Positions 1 through 9,481 of a stretch of DNA of 64,000 nucleotides are shown in pieces. The first letter of the stretch is position 1; every line of letters begins with the position of its first letter. This stretch comes from Humisphaera borealis (GTDB lineage Bacteria; Planctomycetota; Phycisphaerae; Tepidisphaerales; Tepidisphaeraceae). Below the pieces are notes generated by a model. That model had not been told where the DNA came from and made no database searches. It saw nothing but the letters and a program-made list of their open reading frames with translations. Where the stretch lies: contig NZ_CP063458.1 of assembly GCF_015169395.1 (NCBI RefSeq), positions 5,766,001-5,830,000 on the forward strand. Direction: 5' to 3'. A program made the position numbers and the translations under genes.

Positions 1-79
1 GAGGTCGTTTCAAGGTGTGTTCGTTGAACGGACGGCGGCGTACAAGCGGGATGGAAGTTCAGCGGACTGGCGTCTCGGC

Positions 80-475
80 TCAGCTCAGTTCCGCGCCCTG
101 AAGCTCGACGCGATTGCCGTCGGGGTCGTAGACGAAGAACCGGTCGATGCCCGCGATCTTATGCTTGGTGTTCCAGAGAACCTCGAGTCCCTTACTCGTG
201 ATGTGCGTCTCGGCGGCGCGGAGGTCGTCGACCATCATGCAGAAGTGCCGGCGACCGCGGCCTTCGGATTCGTCCATGCCGAGCAGATGAAGCGTCTGAC
301 CGCCCGCCGCCGGCCCGAGCCGGAACCAGGCGCCGGGGAAGTCGAAGCTGGGCGGGCGGGCGATCTCCGTCAGGCACAGGACTTCGCGATAAAACGCCAC
401 GGCGCGGGCGACATCGGTGACGACGATCGCAACGTGATCGAGGCGGGTGGTGTTGAAGGGGCTGGTCACCCCCAT
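80..475 (-). CDS. VOC-family (glyoxalase/bleomycin-resistance fold) protein
   Basis: A 131-residue protein that spans a single VOC module. It opens with LDHVAIVVTDVARAVAFYREVL, the usual first beta-alpha of the fold, and ends with FVYDPDGNRVELQ, the usual last strand. His14 and the terminal Glu (in VELQ) are candidate metal ligands; the RRHFCMMVDDL segment supplies the second half. Known members bind a divalent metal and act as glyoxalases, dioxygenases or drug-binding proteins; nothing here fixes the substrate. It stands alone on the minus strand, divergent from the sigma factor gene. The 197 bases between them hold no clear promoter or repeat. Confidence 0.85.
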   Translation of the reverse strand: MGVTSPFNTTRLDHVAIVVTDVARAVAFYREVLCLTEIARPPSFDFPGAWFRLGPAAGGQTLHLLGMDESEGRGRRHFCMMVDDLRAAETHITSKGLEVLWNTKHKIAGIDRFFVYDPDGNRVELQGAELS

Positions 476-672
476 AATCTACGGCGAAACCCGACCGATT
501 GGGATGCCGTGCCGGGAGCACCAAATGCAGGCCCGGCCCAGCCCGAAAGACCCGAACTGGCGTCCGGCGTGCCCCGGCCCGCTATTGAGGATGACCGGCA
601 TCGACAGTCCGGATTGAAATATCAAATTGCGCAGACATTTTTTGTCAGGTTTCCCGATCGAGCGGCACCAGC

Positions 673-1245
673 ATGGCGAGGACGATGCCAGAAGACCTCA
701 AAGACCTCACCCGGCGGTTCCTGGCTCATCGCCACCAGTTGCTCGGGTTTATCCACGGGCTGGTGCGGGACTTGGACGCTGCTGAAGAGATTCTGCAGGA
801 AGTCTGGATTCGGCTGGCCGACGCGGTCGAGCGGGATGTTGATATCCGTCAGCCCGAGGCCTGGTGTCGCGGGACAGCCAAGAACCTGGTGCTGCACTAC
901 TTCCGCAGCAAGCGGACGGCTAAGGTGACCGCCGACAGCCGGTTCCTGGACCTGGCCGAGCAGGCATTCGCCGAGGCCGAGCAGGGCCCGTCGCTCTGGA
1001 CGACTCGGCGTGAGGCGGTGTTCCGGTGCGTCGAGACGCTGCCCGACAAGAGCCGGGAGATCGTCCGCATGAAGTACGTCGAAGGCTTGAAGGTCGCGGA
1101 GATCGCCCGGAGAAAGGGCCGGTCGATCGACGCGGTCATGAAAGCCCTGTCGCGGATCCGCCAGGTGCTCGGCGAATGCGTCGAGCGCCGGCGGCTCGGC
1201 GAAGACGGCCTGGGATTACTCGCCGAAGGACCGGCCGGCAGTTAA
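673..1245 (+). CDS. ECF-type RNA polymerase sigma factor
   Basis: A 190-residue sigma-70-like protein. Region 2 is at about residues 10-80 (LLGFIHGLVRDLDAAEEILQEVWIRL, then the R-x-W-type helix around EAWCRGTAKN). Region 4 is at about 115-170 (VETLPDKSREIVRMKY and VAEIARRKGRSIDAVMKALSR, a helix-turn-helix). It belongs to the ECF group expanded in planctomycetes and verrucomicrobia. The next gene, 49 bases downstream, is a membrane FecR-WD40 protein, so the pair looks like a sigma factor with its membrane regulator. Met5 (position 685) is an alternative start. Target promoters cannot be read from this window. Confidence 0.9.
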   Translation: MARTMPEDLKDLTRRFLAHRHQLLGFIHGLVRDLDAAEEILQEVWIRLADAVERDVDIRQPEAWCRGTAKNLVLHYFRSKRTAKVTADSRFLDLAEQAFAEAEQGPSLWTTRREAVFRCVETLPDKSREIVRMKYVEGLKVAEIARRKGRSIDAVMKALSRIRQVLGECVERRRLGEDGLGLLAEGPAGS

Positions 1246-1294
1246 CAGCGATCGTGCGGCAGTTGCAGATTAGCGACCTCAGAAACGGCCCGAA

Positions 1295-3199
1295 ATGTCC
1301 GACACCCCGTCCATCGACGACCTGCTTCTGGCCTGGCGTGAAGACACGCTGACGCCGGAGCAGTACGAGCAGTTGGTGGCGCGGCTTGCGTCGCCGGAGG
1401 CTCGCCGGGCGCTGGTCGAAGAGTTCACCTTCGCGGCGGTCGTACGGGAATCTGCGGCACTGTCGCCGCCCGAAGTCGACGAGCAACTCGTCGCCGTCAA
1501 TTCCGAAGAACTAGAGTCCATCCTGGCGTCGCGGGCGAGCCGGATCGAAGTCGATGGGGACTTCAGGTCCGCCCCCGCGGCCCCGATGGATTTCTTCGGC
1601 GCGGCGCGAGCTCGCCCGGTCCTCTTCTCTTTCAAGACGCTCGCTCTGCGAACAGCCGCGGTCGCGGCGATCGTGCTTGTTTCGGCGACGGCGGTCTGGC
1701 GGTTCGGGTTCGTGCCGGACGAGCCGGTGCCGGTCTCGGTTCTGGCGCCGCAGCCTGCCGCTCCGGTGGCCCGCGTGGTCTCGGTCGCCGGCGCTCTGGA
1801 AGTCCTCAGCCCCGATGGTACGGTCCGCTCGGCGATCGCCGGCGAGGGTGTCCACCGCGGCCAGACGCTCCGCACCCTCGGGATGGACAGCTACGCCACC
1901 GTCGAGTTTGACGACCGCACCCGGCTGGAACTGTCGGTCGATACGACCATGCGGTTCGGTGACAGCGATGTCGCGCTGGGCAAGCGCGTCTACTTCGCGG
2001 GAGGCGTGCTGCGGGCGGATGTGGCCAGGCAACCGGCAGGCCTGCCCATGGTCATCTCGAGCCCGCAGGCAGAAATTCGCGTCGCCGGCACGCGGTTCAG
2101 CGTTTCGTCGGCGGCTTCGCAGGCGACGCGGATCGACATGGAAACCGGCTCGGTTCAGCTCGTCCGCCAGTCCGACGGGCGGACGGTCGAAGTCACCGCC
2201 GGCTCCTACGCCGTCGCTCGGGCCGACTCAGATCCGGTCGTGGTTCAGAAGGTTCCCCGGTTCATCGCATCACCGAGAGCCACGTTCACGATCAAGAATG
2301 TGTCCGGCGTTTTCGCCGATCCGCGGGGCAACCGAATTTACGCGGCGACCGTGCGGGGTATGCAGGCGTGGGATTCGTATGCTCGCGTGGACCAACAGCT
2401 CTTCGAGCGATTCGGGGATCTGACCGCCAGCGCGTTTGCCTACGCCGGCCGGACCGTGGCGATAGCGGCGGGGCGCGAAGGGCGGATTCACCTCTGGGAT
2501 CTACAGGCAGGCCGTGACCGCTTGGTGCTCAACACGCCGCTGTCGTATAGCAGGGTGATTGCGGTGGCGCCGGACGGAAGCTGGGTCGCCGCGGTCAACC
2601 CGCGGGCCGAGAACGAATTCCACCTGTTCGATACCGTCGGTGGGGTGGATGGGATCGAACGGTTCGTCGTCAGGATCGACGAAGCCAAGGCAATTCGCGC
2701 GCTGGCGGTGTCGGCGTCGGGGACTCGGCTTGCGGTCGCGTCGCATGCGGACAAGCGCATCGGCATCCACCGGCTCTATCTCTACGATCCCCGCACGGGG
2801 CAGTCCATGGGCGCGCTCGCAGGGCACGCCAGCCCGGTGCGATCGGTCGCGTTCAGCCCCGACGGCCGCGTGCTGGCATCCGCCGCCGAGGACGGCACCC
2901 TCCGGCTCTGGAACGTCGCAAAGCGATCGCTGCTGCTGCACATCGACGGATACGAGCAGTCGCTGAATTGCCTGGCATTCTCGTCGGACGGGCACCGAAT
3001 CGCCGGCGGCGGCAACGACGGCCGTGTCTGGATCTGGGACGCCCGGACCGGCAACCTCGAAATGGTCGTCAACGGCGGCTTTCGCGCGGTCAAAAGCATC
3101 GCCCTGACGCCCGACAATCGATATCTCGCGGTCGCGGGGTTTGATACGCGGATGATGGTGTTCGAGCTGCCGGTCGAGGCAGGAACGTATCGCCGCTGA
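1295..3199 (+). CDS. FecR-domain membrane protein with WD40 repeats, probable sigma regulator
   Basis: A 634-residue protein in three parts. The N-terminal ~100 residues are acidic and helical, like the cytoplasmic anti-sigma part of FecR-type regulators, but with no visible zinc-binding HxxxCxxC. A membrane helix lies at about 112-133 (TAAVAAIVLVSATAVWRF). A FecR domain covers roughly 150-260 (VVSVAGALEVLSPDG, then strands around VAGTRFSV). The C-terminal half is a WD40-type propeller, clearest at about 508-540 (GHASPVRSVAFSPDGR... LRLWN) and again with VWIWDARTG. Family knowledge: FecR relays an outside signal to an ECF sigma factor. Inference: the propeller outside the membrane senses a ligand and the N-terminus holds the upstream sigma factor. 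Confidence 0.85.
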   Translation: MSDTPSIDDLLLAWREDTLTPEQYEQLVARLASPEARRALVEEFTFAAVVRESAALSPPEVDEQLVAVNSEELESILASRASRIEVDGDFRSAPAAPMDFFGAARARPVLFSFKTLALRTAAVAAIVLVSATAVWRFGFVPDEPVPVSVLAPQPAAPVARVVSVAGALEVLSPDGTVRSAIAGEGVHRGQTLRTLGMDSYATVEFDDRTRLELSVDTTMRFGDSDVALGKRVYFAGGVLRADVARQPAGLPMVISSPQAEIRVAGTRFSVSSAASQATRIDMETGSVQLVRQSDGRTVEVTAGSYAVARADSDPVVVQKVPRFIASPRATFTIKNVSGVFADPRGNRIYAATVRGMQAWDSYARVDQQLFERFGDLTASAFAYAGRTVAIAAGREGRIHLWDLQAGRDRLVLNTPLSYSRVIAVAPDGSWVAAVNPRAENEFHLFDTVGGVDGIERFVVRIDEAKAIRALAVSASGTRLAVASHADKRIGIHRLYLYDPRTGQSMGALAGHASPVRSVAFSPDGRVLASAAEDGTLRLWNVAKRSLLLHIDGYEQSLNCLAFSSDGHRIAGGGNDGRVWIWDARTGNLEMVVNGGFRAVKSIALTPDNRYLAVAGFDTRMMVFELPVEAGTYRR

Positions 3200-3257
3200 T
3201 TCGCCTCGGTTCGCGGGCACCATCAACACGGGGAACGGCCGCGCCAGTACGCTCCGC

Positions 3258-4718
<1,461 letters not shown>

Positions 4719-4795
4719 GTCGCAGTCTCAAGCAAGAGGCAACGGCGAAGTGAGCGAAGGTATAGCCGATGCGGGCGGCGGATGCGAGTCCTGCT

Positions 4796-4838
4796 CCCTC
4801 TCCCCTTGTACTCAAGGGGAGAGGGGTGGGGTGAGGGG
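4796..4838. repeat. Hairpin repeat, left member of an inverted pair around the next gene
   Basis: Positions 4796-4825 form a perfect 13-bp stem (CCCTCTCCCCTTG / CAAGGGGAGAGGG) with a 4-base loop. The stretch 4811-4838 reappears in inverted orientation at 5356-5383 with 27 of 28 positions matching, so the two copies bracket the gene at 4925-5320. Confidence 0.8.
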
Positions 4839-4912
4839 TCGAACGTCAGGCAGCGTGATTGCCGACTGGATCGAGAATGCACGATCTGAACGGACGCGCC
4901 CTCTGGCCGTCG

Positions 4913-4918
4913 TATAAT
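4913..4918 (+). promoter_or_regulatory. Consensus -10 box (TATAAT), possible leaderless start
   Basis: TATAAT lies with its last base 7 nt before the ATG at 4925. A transcript starting 6-8 nt after a -10 box would begin at or next to the start codon. No good -35 is seen (ACGGAC at a 17-nt spacing) and no Shine-Dalgarno is present. In GC-rich DNA a perfect TATAAT is notable but may be chance. Confidence 0.35.
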
Positions 4919-4924
4919 GACGGC

Positions 4925-5320
4925 ATGCGATGGTTGAAGGCGGTTGCGATCTGCGTACTCGTACTTTTGGCGTACCTTGTCGGCAGGATTTCCACGTTCA
5001 ACAAAGACTTGGAGGCCATTCAACAGGTCGTCGCCATCAGTTGGAGCGATGGCACCCGTGGGCAAACACCCGCCTTCTACGGGGCAGAGGTATATGCCAC
5101 ACCTGACGGGACCGAGTACGTCGTTCGTACTCGAGTCTGGATCGGCCGGAGTCCATACTACTACCACGATCCGCTGGGGGAACTCGGGCGTGTCAAGACC
5201 TGGGAAGAAGCCGTCGCGAAATGGGGAAACATTCAGTGGACGTCAACAGATCTGGTCATTGGACCAGGCGATCCGACTCCCAAATCTTTCGCCAGATCGG
5301 GGATTGAGAATCATCGATGA
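4925..5320 (+). CDS. Small membrane-anchored protein of unknown function
   Basis: A 131-residue protein. The N-terminus MRWLKAVAICVLVLLAYLVG is a single membrane anchor or signal anchor, followed by a soluble domain of about 105 residues rich in aromatic residues (YYYHDPLGELGRVKTWEEAV). I do not recognise the family. The start at 4925 was chosen because it opens directly on the hydrophobic segment; an in-frame upstream start at 4859 would add 22 polar residues. Its codon use is less GC-rich at third positions than that of its neighbours. It is bracketed by inverted 28-bp repeats (4811-4838, 5356-5383), which raises the possibility of a transposed cassette. Confidence 0.6.
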   Translation: MRWLKAVAICVLVLLAYLVGRISTFNKDLEAIQQVVAISWSDGTRGQTPAFYGAEVYATPDGTEYVVRTRVWIGRSPYYYHDPLGELGRVKTWEEAVAKWGNIQWTSTDLVIGPGDPTPKSFARSGIENHR

Positions 5321-5355
5321 GTTCTGTCGGCGGATCAGCGAAGCCGGGCATTCGG

Positions 5356-5399
5356 CCCCTCACCCCAACCCTCTCCCCTTGAGTACAAAGGGGAGAGGG
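5356..5399. repeat. Hairpin repeat, right member of the inverted pair
   Basis: Positions 5369-5399 form a hairpin (CCCTCTCCCCTT / AAGGGGAGAGGG) like the one at 4796. The part 5356-5383 is the inverse of 4811-4838 with one mismatch. It may also serve as a bidirectional terminator between the small membrane protein gene and the converging E2 gene. Confidence 0.8.
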
Positions 5400-5405
5400 A
5401 GTGAA

Positions 5406-6113
5406 TCACTCCGCCGGCCGCAGGTCGCTCGTGTCCGTCGGCAGCTTGTCGGCGTTCAGGTCGGCCCACATCGCGGCCTCGGCGTCGAGCGGGCTCTTAA
5501 TGTTGTACGCCTGAAACGCCAGCATCTCGCCGATGCGGACGGCCAGGTCCACCAGCCGTTCGCCGGCCGCCCAGTGGTCGCCGACGCAGATCGTGGTCGG
5601 ATCGATATTGGGATGGAAGATCGGCGTCAGCATCCGGCACTTGGGGCTGATGCGCGGGTACTCGCTGGTGAGCTGGATCTCCACCTCGTGCAGTTGCCGC
5701 GGCACGGGCTGGTTCGGCTTCTTGCCGCGGTCCAGGCTGTTCACCTTGTACGCCAGCCGGTATAGCTCCGGCGGACTGCCTTCGGTGGAGATCACCCGGA
5801 TGTGCGGCGAGTTGGCGAACGCCGACGCCATCTGCTCGGCGTCGGCCGTCAGTCGGCGAATGCGCATGGGGATTCGGCGGGGCTCGCTCGCGACGGCCGC
5901 TTCCGTCGGCTTCGCAGTCGTCGCCGAACCGCCGGCGACGACCGGCGCGACGGCGGCTGGGGCGAGGGCGTCACCCTCTTTCGGTGCGGGTTCGAAATCC
6001 GTCTGCGGCACGACAACGTCCGAACCGCAGGTGCGGCATTTGGCGCGACGTCCGGCGTCCTGGTCGCGGACGGTGAACGCCCGGGAACATTGGGGGCAAT
6101 TAAAGTGAATCAT
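5406..6113 (-). CDS. Ubiquitin-conjugating E2-like enzyme with N-terminal zinc ribbon
   Basis: A 235-residue protein. Residues 4-36 are a small zinc ribbon (FNCPQC ... AKCRTCG, two CxxC pairs). A Pro/Ala/Thr linker follows (38-78). Residues ~85-222 are an E2 (UBC) fold: EVEIQLTSEYPRISPKCR matches the E2 beta-meander, IFHPNI carries the H-P-N at 167-169, and TICVGDHW places the catalytic Cys at 176, seven residues after the Asn as in eukaryotic E2s; SPLDAEAA matches the conserved 'pln..aa' helix. Role by family: accept a Ub-like protein from the E1 as a thioester and pass it to a lysine. The start at 6113 (MIHFNC) is preferred because the longer reading frame would run into the upstream RING gene. 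It is the last gene of the six-gene set, 65 bases after the RING-FHA gene. Confidence 0.9.
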   Translation of the reverse strand: MIHFNCPQCSRAFTVRDQDAGRRAKCRTCGSDVVVPQTDFEPAPKEGDALAPAAVAPVVAGGSATTAKPTEAAVASEPRRIPMRIRRLTADAEQMASAFANSPHIRVISTEGSPPELYRLAYKVNSLDRGKKPNQPVPRQLHEVEIQLTSEYPRISPKCRMLTPIFHPNIDPTTICVGDHWAAGERLVDLAVRIGEMLAFQAYNIKSPLDAEAAMWADLNADKLPTDTSDLRPAE

Positions 6114-6178
6114 GCGATGGCGTTCCAAGACCTTCGGTCGATGAGCGGTCGCACCGCAGGTGCACCGGCCGATACCGG

Positions 6179-7735
6179 CTACTTTCGACCGTAGAGGAAT
6201 AGGAAATACGACACCGCCGCCCCCGCGGCAACCCCCACGGCCGACAATGCGATCGCGCCGTAGATCGGCCCGGCTTTGCGTTCCGGGTCGGCCTTGCTGC
6301 GAACGAGGTAGAGAATCGACCAGACCAGCATGCACAACGACGCCACGCCGAAGGTAAAGCCACTGACAACCGCACCCACCGCGCTGAGACCGAGCAACAC
6401 AAACTCCCATGGCGTGCGCGGGGGAGACATGTCGATCGTGGCGTCTTCGGCGGTCACTTCAGGTTCGGCCGACGGTTCGGGCTGCGGAGCAAGCGCGTTG
6501 ACCTGCGGACACCCGTACGCCGAACAACCGTAATTCTCCTGCCAGCACTCGACGTGAAACCTGAGATTGCAGGAAGGACATGCCGTAAGCGATTCGCCAG
6601 GAAGGATCGGCGAGTGGCAAACGCCGCACTTGAACTTGCCCGCGACGGCAGGCGGCTCTGTGTAGGTCGCCGGTTCGGGGGCGACGAAGGTGGTCGCGGC
6701 GTCAATGACAGGTGCGGGCGCGGTGATGCCCGATGGCGTCATCCGGGCCGATGGCGGGGCGGCGAGCGTTTGCGTTGGTGCCGGGGTCGGTGCCGGGGTC
6801 GGTGCCGGGGTCGGTGCGGGCGTCACCGGAATGGCGATCACCGGAGATTCGACGACATCTTCCGCTGCGATGACATCGTCCACCGTCGCGGGGGAGGACG
6901 CCGACACCACCGGCGCAGCCGCTTCTGGCGGCAGTGCGAGGCGGTCGGCGGTATGGGAGCTTGTCTGTGACGAACCGATCTCCGAGGGCATCGCGACGGA
7001 CGCATCCGGGGCTTCGCCGGCAGTCGCGGATGACGGCGCGGGGCGATCGGCGGGCGCTGGTTGCTCCTTTGGAGGCGTCGCTACACTCGCCACTGGCTGA
7101 ACTGGCGCGGCCGGGCGGGGCTTGTACTGCGGGATCGGTGCTGGCGGCGCTTGAGGCAGAGTTGCTGCCGTTGTTGCCGCGACGGCTTCGTTGGGCGTGA
7201 TCGCAGGCGCTACAGCTGTGGCGACGACGGCGGCGGCAGCGGAACGCGACGCCGCCGGTGCGTTCACCACCGAACGCGGGATCGTGAATCCTTCGCCACA
7301 GTAGGTGCAAATCCCGCCATGGCCCGCGTACTGCTTGGACGCCCACATCGGCGCACGGCAATGCGGGCAGTCGAAGCGGATGCCGATATCGCGGGCGAGC
7401 ATGACCGGCTCGCGCGGCAGGACCAGCGGTTGTACATCCGCCGGGACAGTGTCACCTGATTGAAACGTCAGTCGAGCCGGCCCGATTTCGATCACGTCGC
7501 CGGCAACGAGCTTGCGGCGTTTGGCGAGGGGTTGGCCGTTGACGCGGGTGCCGGTGCGGCTCCGCATGTCGGTCAGGATAAAATCCGCGCCGCGCTGGTC
7601 GATCCAGGCGTGCATCCGCGAAACGGTCGGGTCGTCGATGATCAGATGGTTCATCGACCGCCGGCCGATGAGAACCCGGGCGGGCAGCTTGGTGCCGCGA
7701 GTCCCTCCTTGATGTTCGACAAGCAGCAGGGCCAT
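6179..7735 (-). CDS. FHA - zinc ribbon - RING-like - membrane protein, candidate E3 ligase
   Basis: A 518-residue protein. Residues 1-92 are an FHA domain (VLIGRRSMNH, SRMHAW, TRVNGQPL: the Gly-Arg, Ser-Arg-x-His and Asn-Gly signature that binds phosphothreonine). Residues 119-153 are a zinc ribbon (FDCPHC ... ICTYCG). A long Ala/Pro linker follows, with PAPT units around residues 300-325. Residues 370-409 are a binuclear treble clef: Cys370, 373, 386, 389, His394, Cys397, 404 and 409, with H-V-E-C-W, matching what I know as the prokaryotic RING family (Prok-RING_1). Residues 444-516 hold two or three membrane helices of the DUF4190 kind. Between UBL/E1/JAB and E2 genes, its best guess is the E3 or scaffold. 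Ligase activity is inferred. PAPT repeats may vary between strains. Confidence 0.85.
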   Translation of the reverse strand: MALLLVEHQGGTRGTKLPARVLIGRRSMNHLIIDDPTVSRMHAWIDQRGADFILTDMRSRTGTRVNGQPLAKRRKLVAGDVIEIGPARLTFQSGDTVPADVQPLVLPREPVMLARDIGIRFDCPHCRAPMWASKQYAGHGGICTYCGEGFTIPRSVVNAPAASRSAAAAVVATAVAPAITPNEAVAATTAATLPQAPPAPIPQYKPRPAAPVQPVASVATPPKEQPAPADRPAPSSATAGEAPDASVAMPSEIGSSQTSSHTADRLALPPEAAAPVVSASSPATVDDVIAAEDVVESPVIAIPVTPAPTPAPTPAPTPAPTQTLAAPPSARMTPSGITAPAPVIDAATTFVAPEPATYTEPPAVAGKFKCGVCHSPILPGESLTACPSCNLRFHVECWQENYGCSAYGCPQVNALAPQPEPSAEPEVTAEDATIDMSPPRTPWEFVLLGLSAVGAVVSGFTFGVASLCMLVWSILYLVRSKADPERKAGPIYGAIALSAVGVAAGAAVSYFLFLYGRK

Positions 7736-7919
7736 TGGGCAAATCGTGGTGGTGTGTTCGAGCGGTGGGGTGGTGGAGTAAAGAAAAGGCTATACGCTGG
7801 CTTTGAATTCGGTGCACCAAGTCTCGGTATCTCGGACCAAGAGAGCCTTGTACGAGTGCGCGAACGCCATGGCGCTATCTTACTCGACTACCCCCGCCAC
7901 GCAGTTACAGCACCGATGC

Positions 7920-9377
7920 TCATCCTTGTTCCTTCTCCATAAACACCAGTTGCGTCGATCCCACCTGGATGCGATCGCCGTTTTTCAACCGTGTTCGGCT
8001 GACGGCTTTGCCGTTGACCAGGGTGTTTACGCCCAGGGGCATGTCTTCGATGTCGAAGCCGTTGGGGACGATGTGGATCGCCGCGTGTCGCTTGCCGACC
8101 TTGGGGTCTTTGAACAGGTAGATCTGGCAGTCGGGCGACGATCCGATGTACGTCGGGTTGCGGTAGAGGATGAACTGCTTGCCCGCGATCAGCCCCTGGC
8201 TGACCTTCAGCCAGCCACTCTTGGCGGCGTCTTCGATCAGGCCGGTGGCCAGGCCCGCGAGCAGGCCGATGGAAATCATCGCCACGAGTTCGGGGATGCG
8301 GGGGTAGTCCTTGACGAAACTCAGTTCGCTGATGGGTTCGAACAGCACGCCGCCGATCAAGCCACCGATCAAGCCGCCGGTCAGGCCGATCGCGAGTTTC
8401 TTCTTATTGCGCATGACGATGCCAGGCGCAAGGGTGAGGAAGATGCCCAGCGCACCCCAGGTCGCGATGGTGGCCAGGTATTGCTGCGTACTGCTGGCCG
8501 GTGAGTTGGCGACGAGTCCCTGGATGCGGCTGGTGACGAATGCCGCCGCGACGCCGCCGAGCAGTCCCAACGCCGCTCCGACCGAGCCATTGACGACCGT
8601 CGCCTGAATGTTGTTCTCGGTGAGCGGAACTGCAATCGCCAGGAGCATTCCCAGGACCACGCCACGCACGCCGTATGCGAGCACATTGCCGATGAACGAC
8701 CGGAGGCTCTCCCGCTCGACGACCGTTTCGGCTTCCTTCTCGCGGGTGGCCGCCATCGTATCGAGCTTCTGAATTTTGGCTTTGTCAGAGAGCGAGTCGT
8801 CGGTCATCACGGCGAAGTCGGGGTTTTCGCGCCGGCCCAGTTCCAGTTCCTTATCGCGACGCGATTTGGCTTCTTCGGGCGTGATTTCCTTGGTCCGCTC
8901 CAGGACGGTGATGCGGTCGAGCATCATTCGCCGGAACTGCGCGTCTACGGGAATGACGGTCAGGGCGAAATGCGGATTCAAACCCCGGCCGTTCTCGACG
9001 GCGTCGGTGATCGAGAGCCTCGCGGTATCGTACTTGAGCGTTCCCTCTTCGGTGAGCTTGATAAGCCTGCGAATGCCGTCGATGCGTTCGACCGAGTCCT
9101 TGCGGATGTCGGCTTTGAATTCGAGGAGGGTGCCCAATCCCCAGGCGAGCAGCCCGCCGATCAGGCCGAACAACGCCAGCGCGAAAATGCTGTTCCGCCA
9201 GAGCGCCTCGAGGGTGCTTGGCGCGGACGCTTCGGTGGGCGCGACCATCGTCTCGTCCATCGCCGCGTACACGCGGTTGCGCGCCAGCGCATCCTGTTCC
9301 TTGAGCCGCTGTTCCACTTTCCGGCTGTTCAGGTCGTCGTAGTTGACGGTGATCTTTTCTGGCGTCTGCTCAGACAT
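7920..9377 (-). CDS. Multi-pass membrane protein with C-terminal FHA domain
   Basis: A 485-residue protein. Hydrophobic segments appear at about residues 62-88 (NSIFALALFGLIGGLLAWGL), 240-300 (YGVRGVVLGMLLAIAVPL; SVGAALGLLGGVAAAFV) and 310-375 (ALGIFLTLAPGIVM; Gly-rich GLTGGLIGGLIGGVLFEP; VAMISIGLLAGLATGLI). Between the first two is a charged helical region rich in Glu/Lys/Arg. The last ~92 residues are an FHA domain (YIGSSPDCQI, VGKRHAAIHI, NTLVNGKAV). FHA domains read phosphothreonine, so the protein can recruit phosphorylated partners to the membrane. It is the fourth gene of the Ub-like set. The gap to the JAB gene (104 bases) holds a palindromic repeat; the gap to the RING gene (184 bases) could hold an internal promoter, but none is convincing. 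Confidence 0.85.
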   Translation of the reverse strand: MSEQTPEKITVNYDDLNSRKVEQRLKEQDALARNRVYAAMDETMVAPTEASAPSTLEALWRNSIFALALFGLIGGLLAWGLGTLLEFKADIRKDSVERIDGIRRLIKLTEEGTLKYDTARLSITDAVENGRGLNPHFALTVIPVDAQFRRMMLDRITVLERTKEITPEEAKSRRDKELELGRRENPDFAVMTDDSLSDKAKIQKLDTMAATREKEAETVVERESLRSFIGNVLAYGVRGVVLGMLLAIAVPLTENNIQATVVNGSVGAALGLLGGVAAAFVTSRIQGLVANSPASSTQQYLATIATWGALGIFLTLAPGIVMRNKKKLAIGLTGGLIGGLIGGVLFEPISELSFVKDYPRIPELVAMISIGLLAGLATGLIEDAAKSGWLKVSQGLIAGKQFILYRNPTYIGSSPDCQIYLFKDPKVGKRHAAIHIVPNGFDIEDMPLGVNTLVNGKAVSRTRLKNGDRIQVGSTQLVFMEKEQG

Positions 9378-9392
9378 AGGGGTCGGTTTCGC

Positions 9393-9478
9393 ATGGCACA
9401 GGCATTCAGCCCGTGCCTTGTTCGCGAGACGGTAGTCCGCGACGGTACTCTTGCGGGCAGGGCTGAACCCTGCACCGG
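9393..9478. repeat. Imperfect long palindrome between the JAB and FHA genes
   Basis: The segment GCATTCAGCCCGTGCC near 9407 is mirrored by GGGCAGGGCTGAACCCTGC near 9457, giving an imperfect hairpin with a spacer of about 35 bases. It sits inside the six-gene set and could attenuate transcription or stabilise the mRNA end. Confidence 0.5.
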
Positions 9479-9481
9479 AAC

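Noticed and set aside
17-928. Long plus-strand open frame at the left edge
   Set aside because: It overlaps the VOC gene on the other strand and the sigma gene in another frame, and its protein has no domain; an antisense shadow of GC-rich coding DNA.
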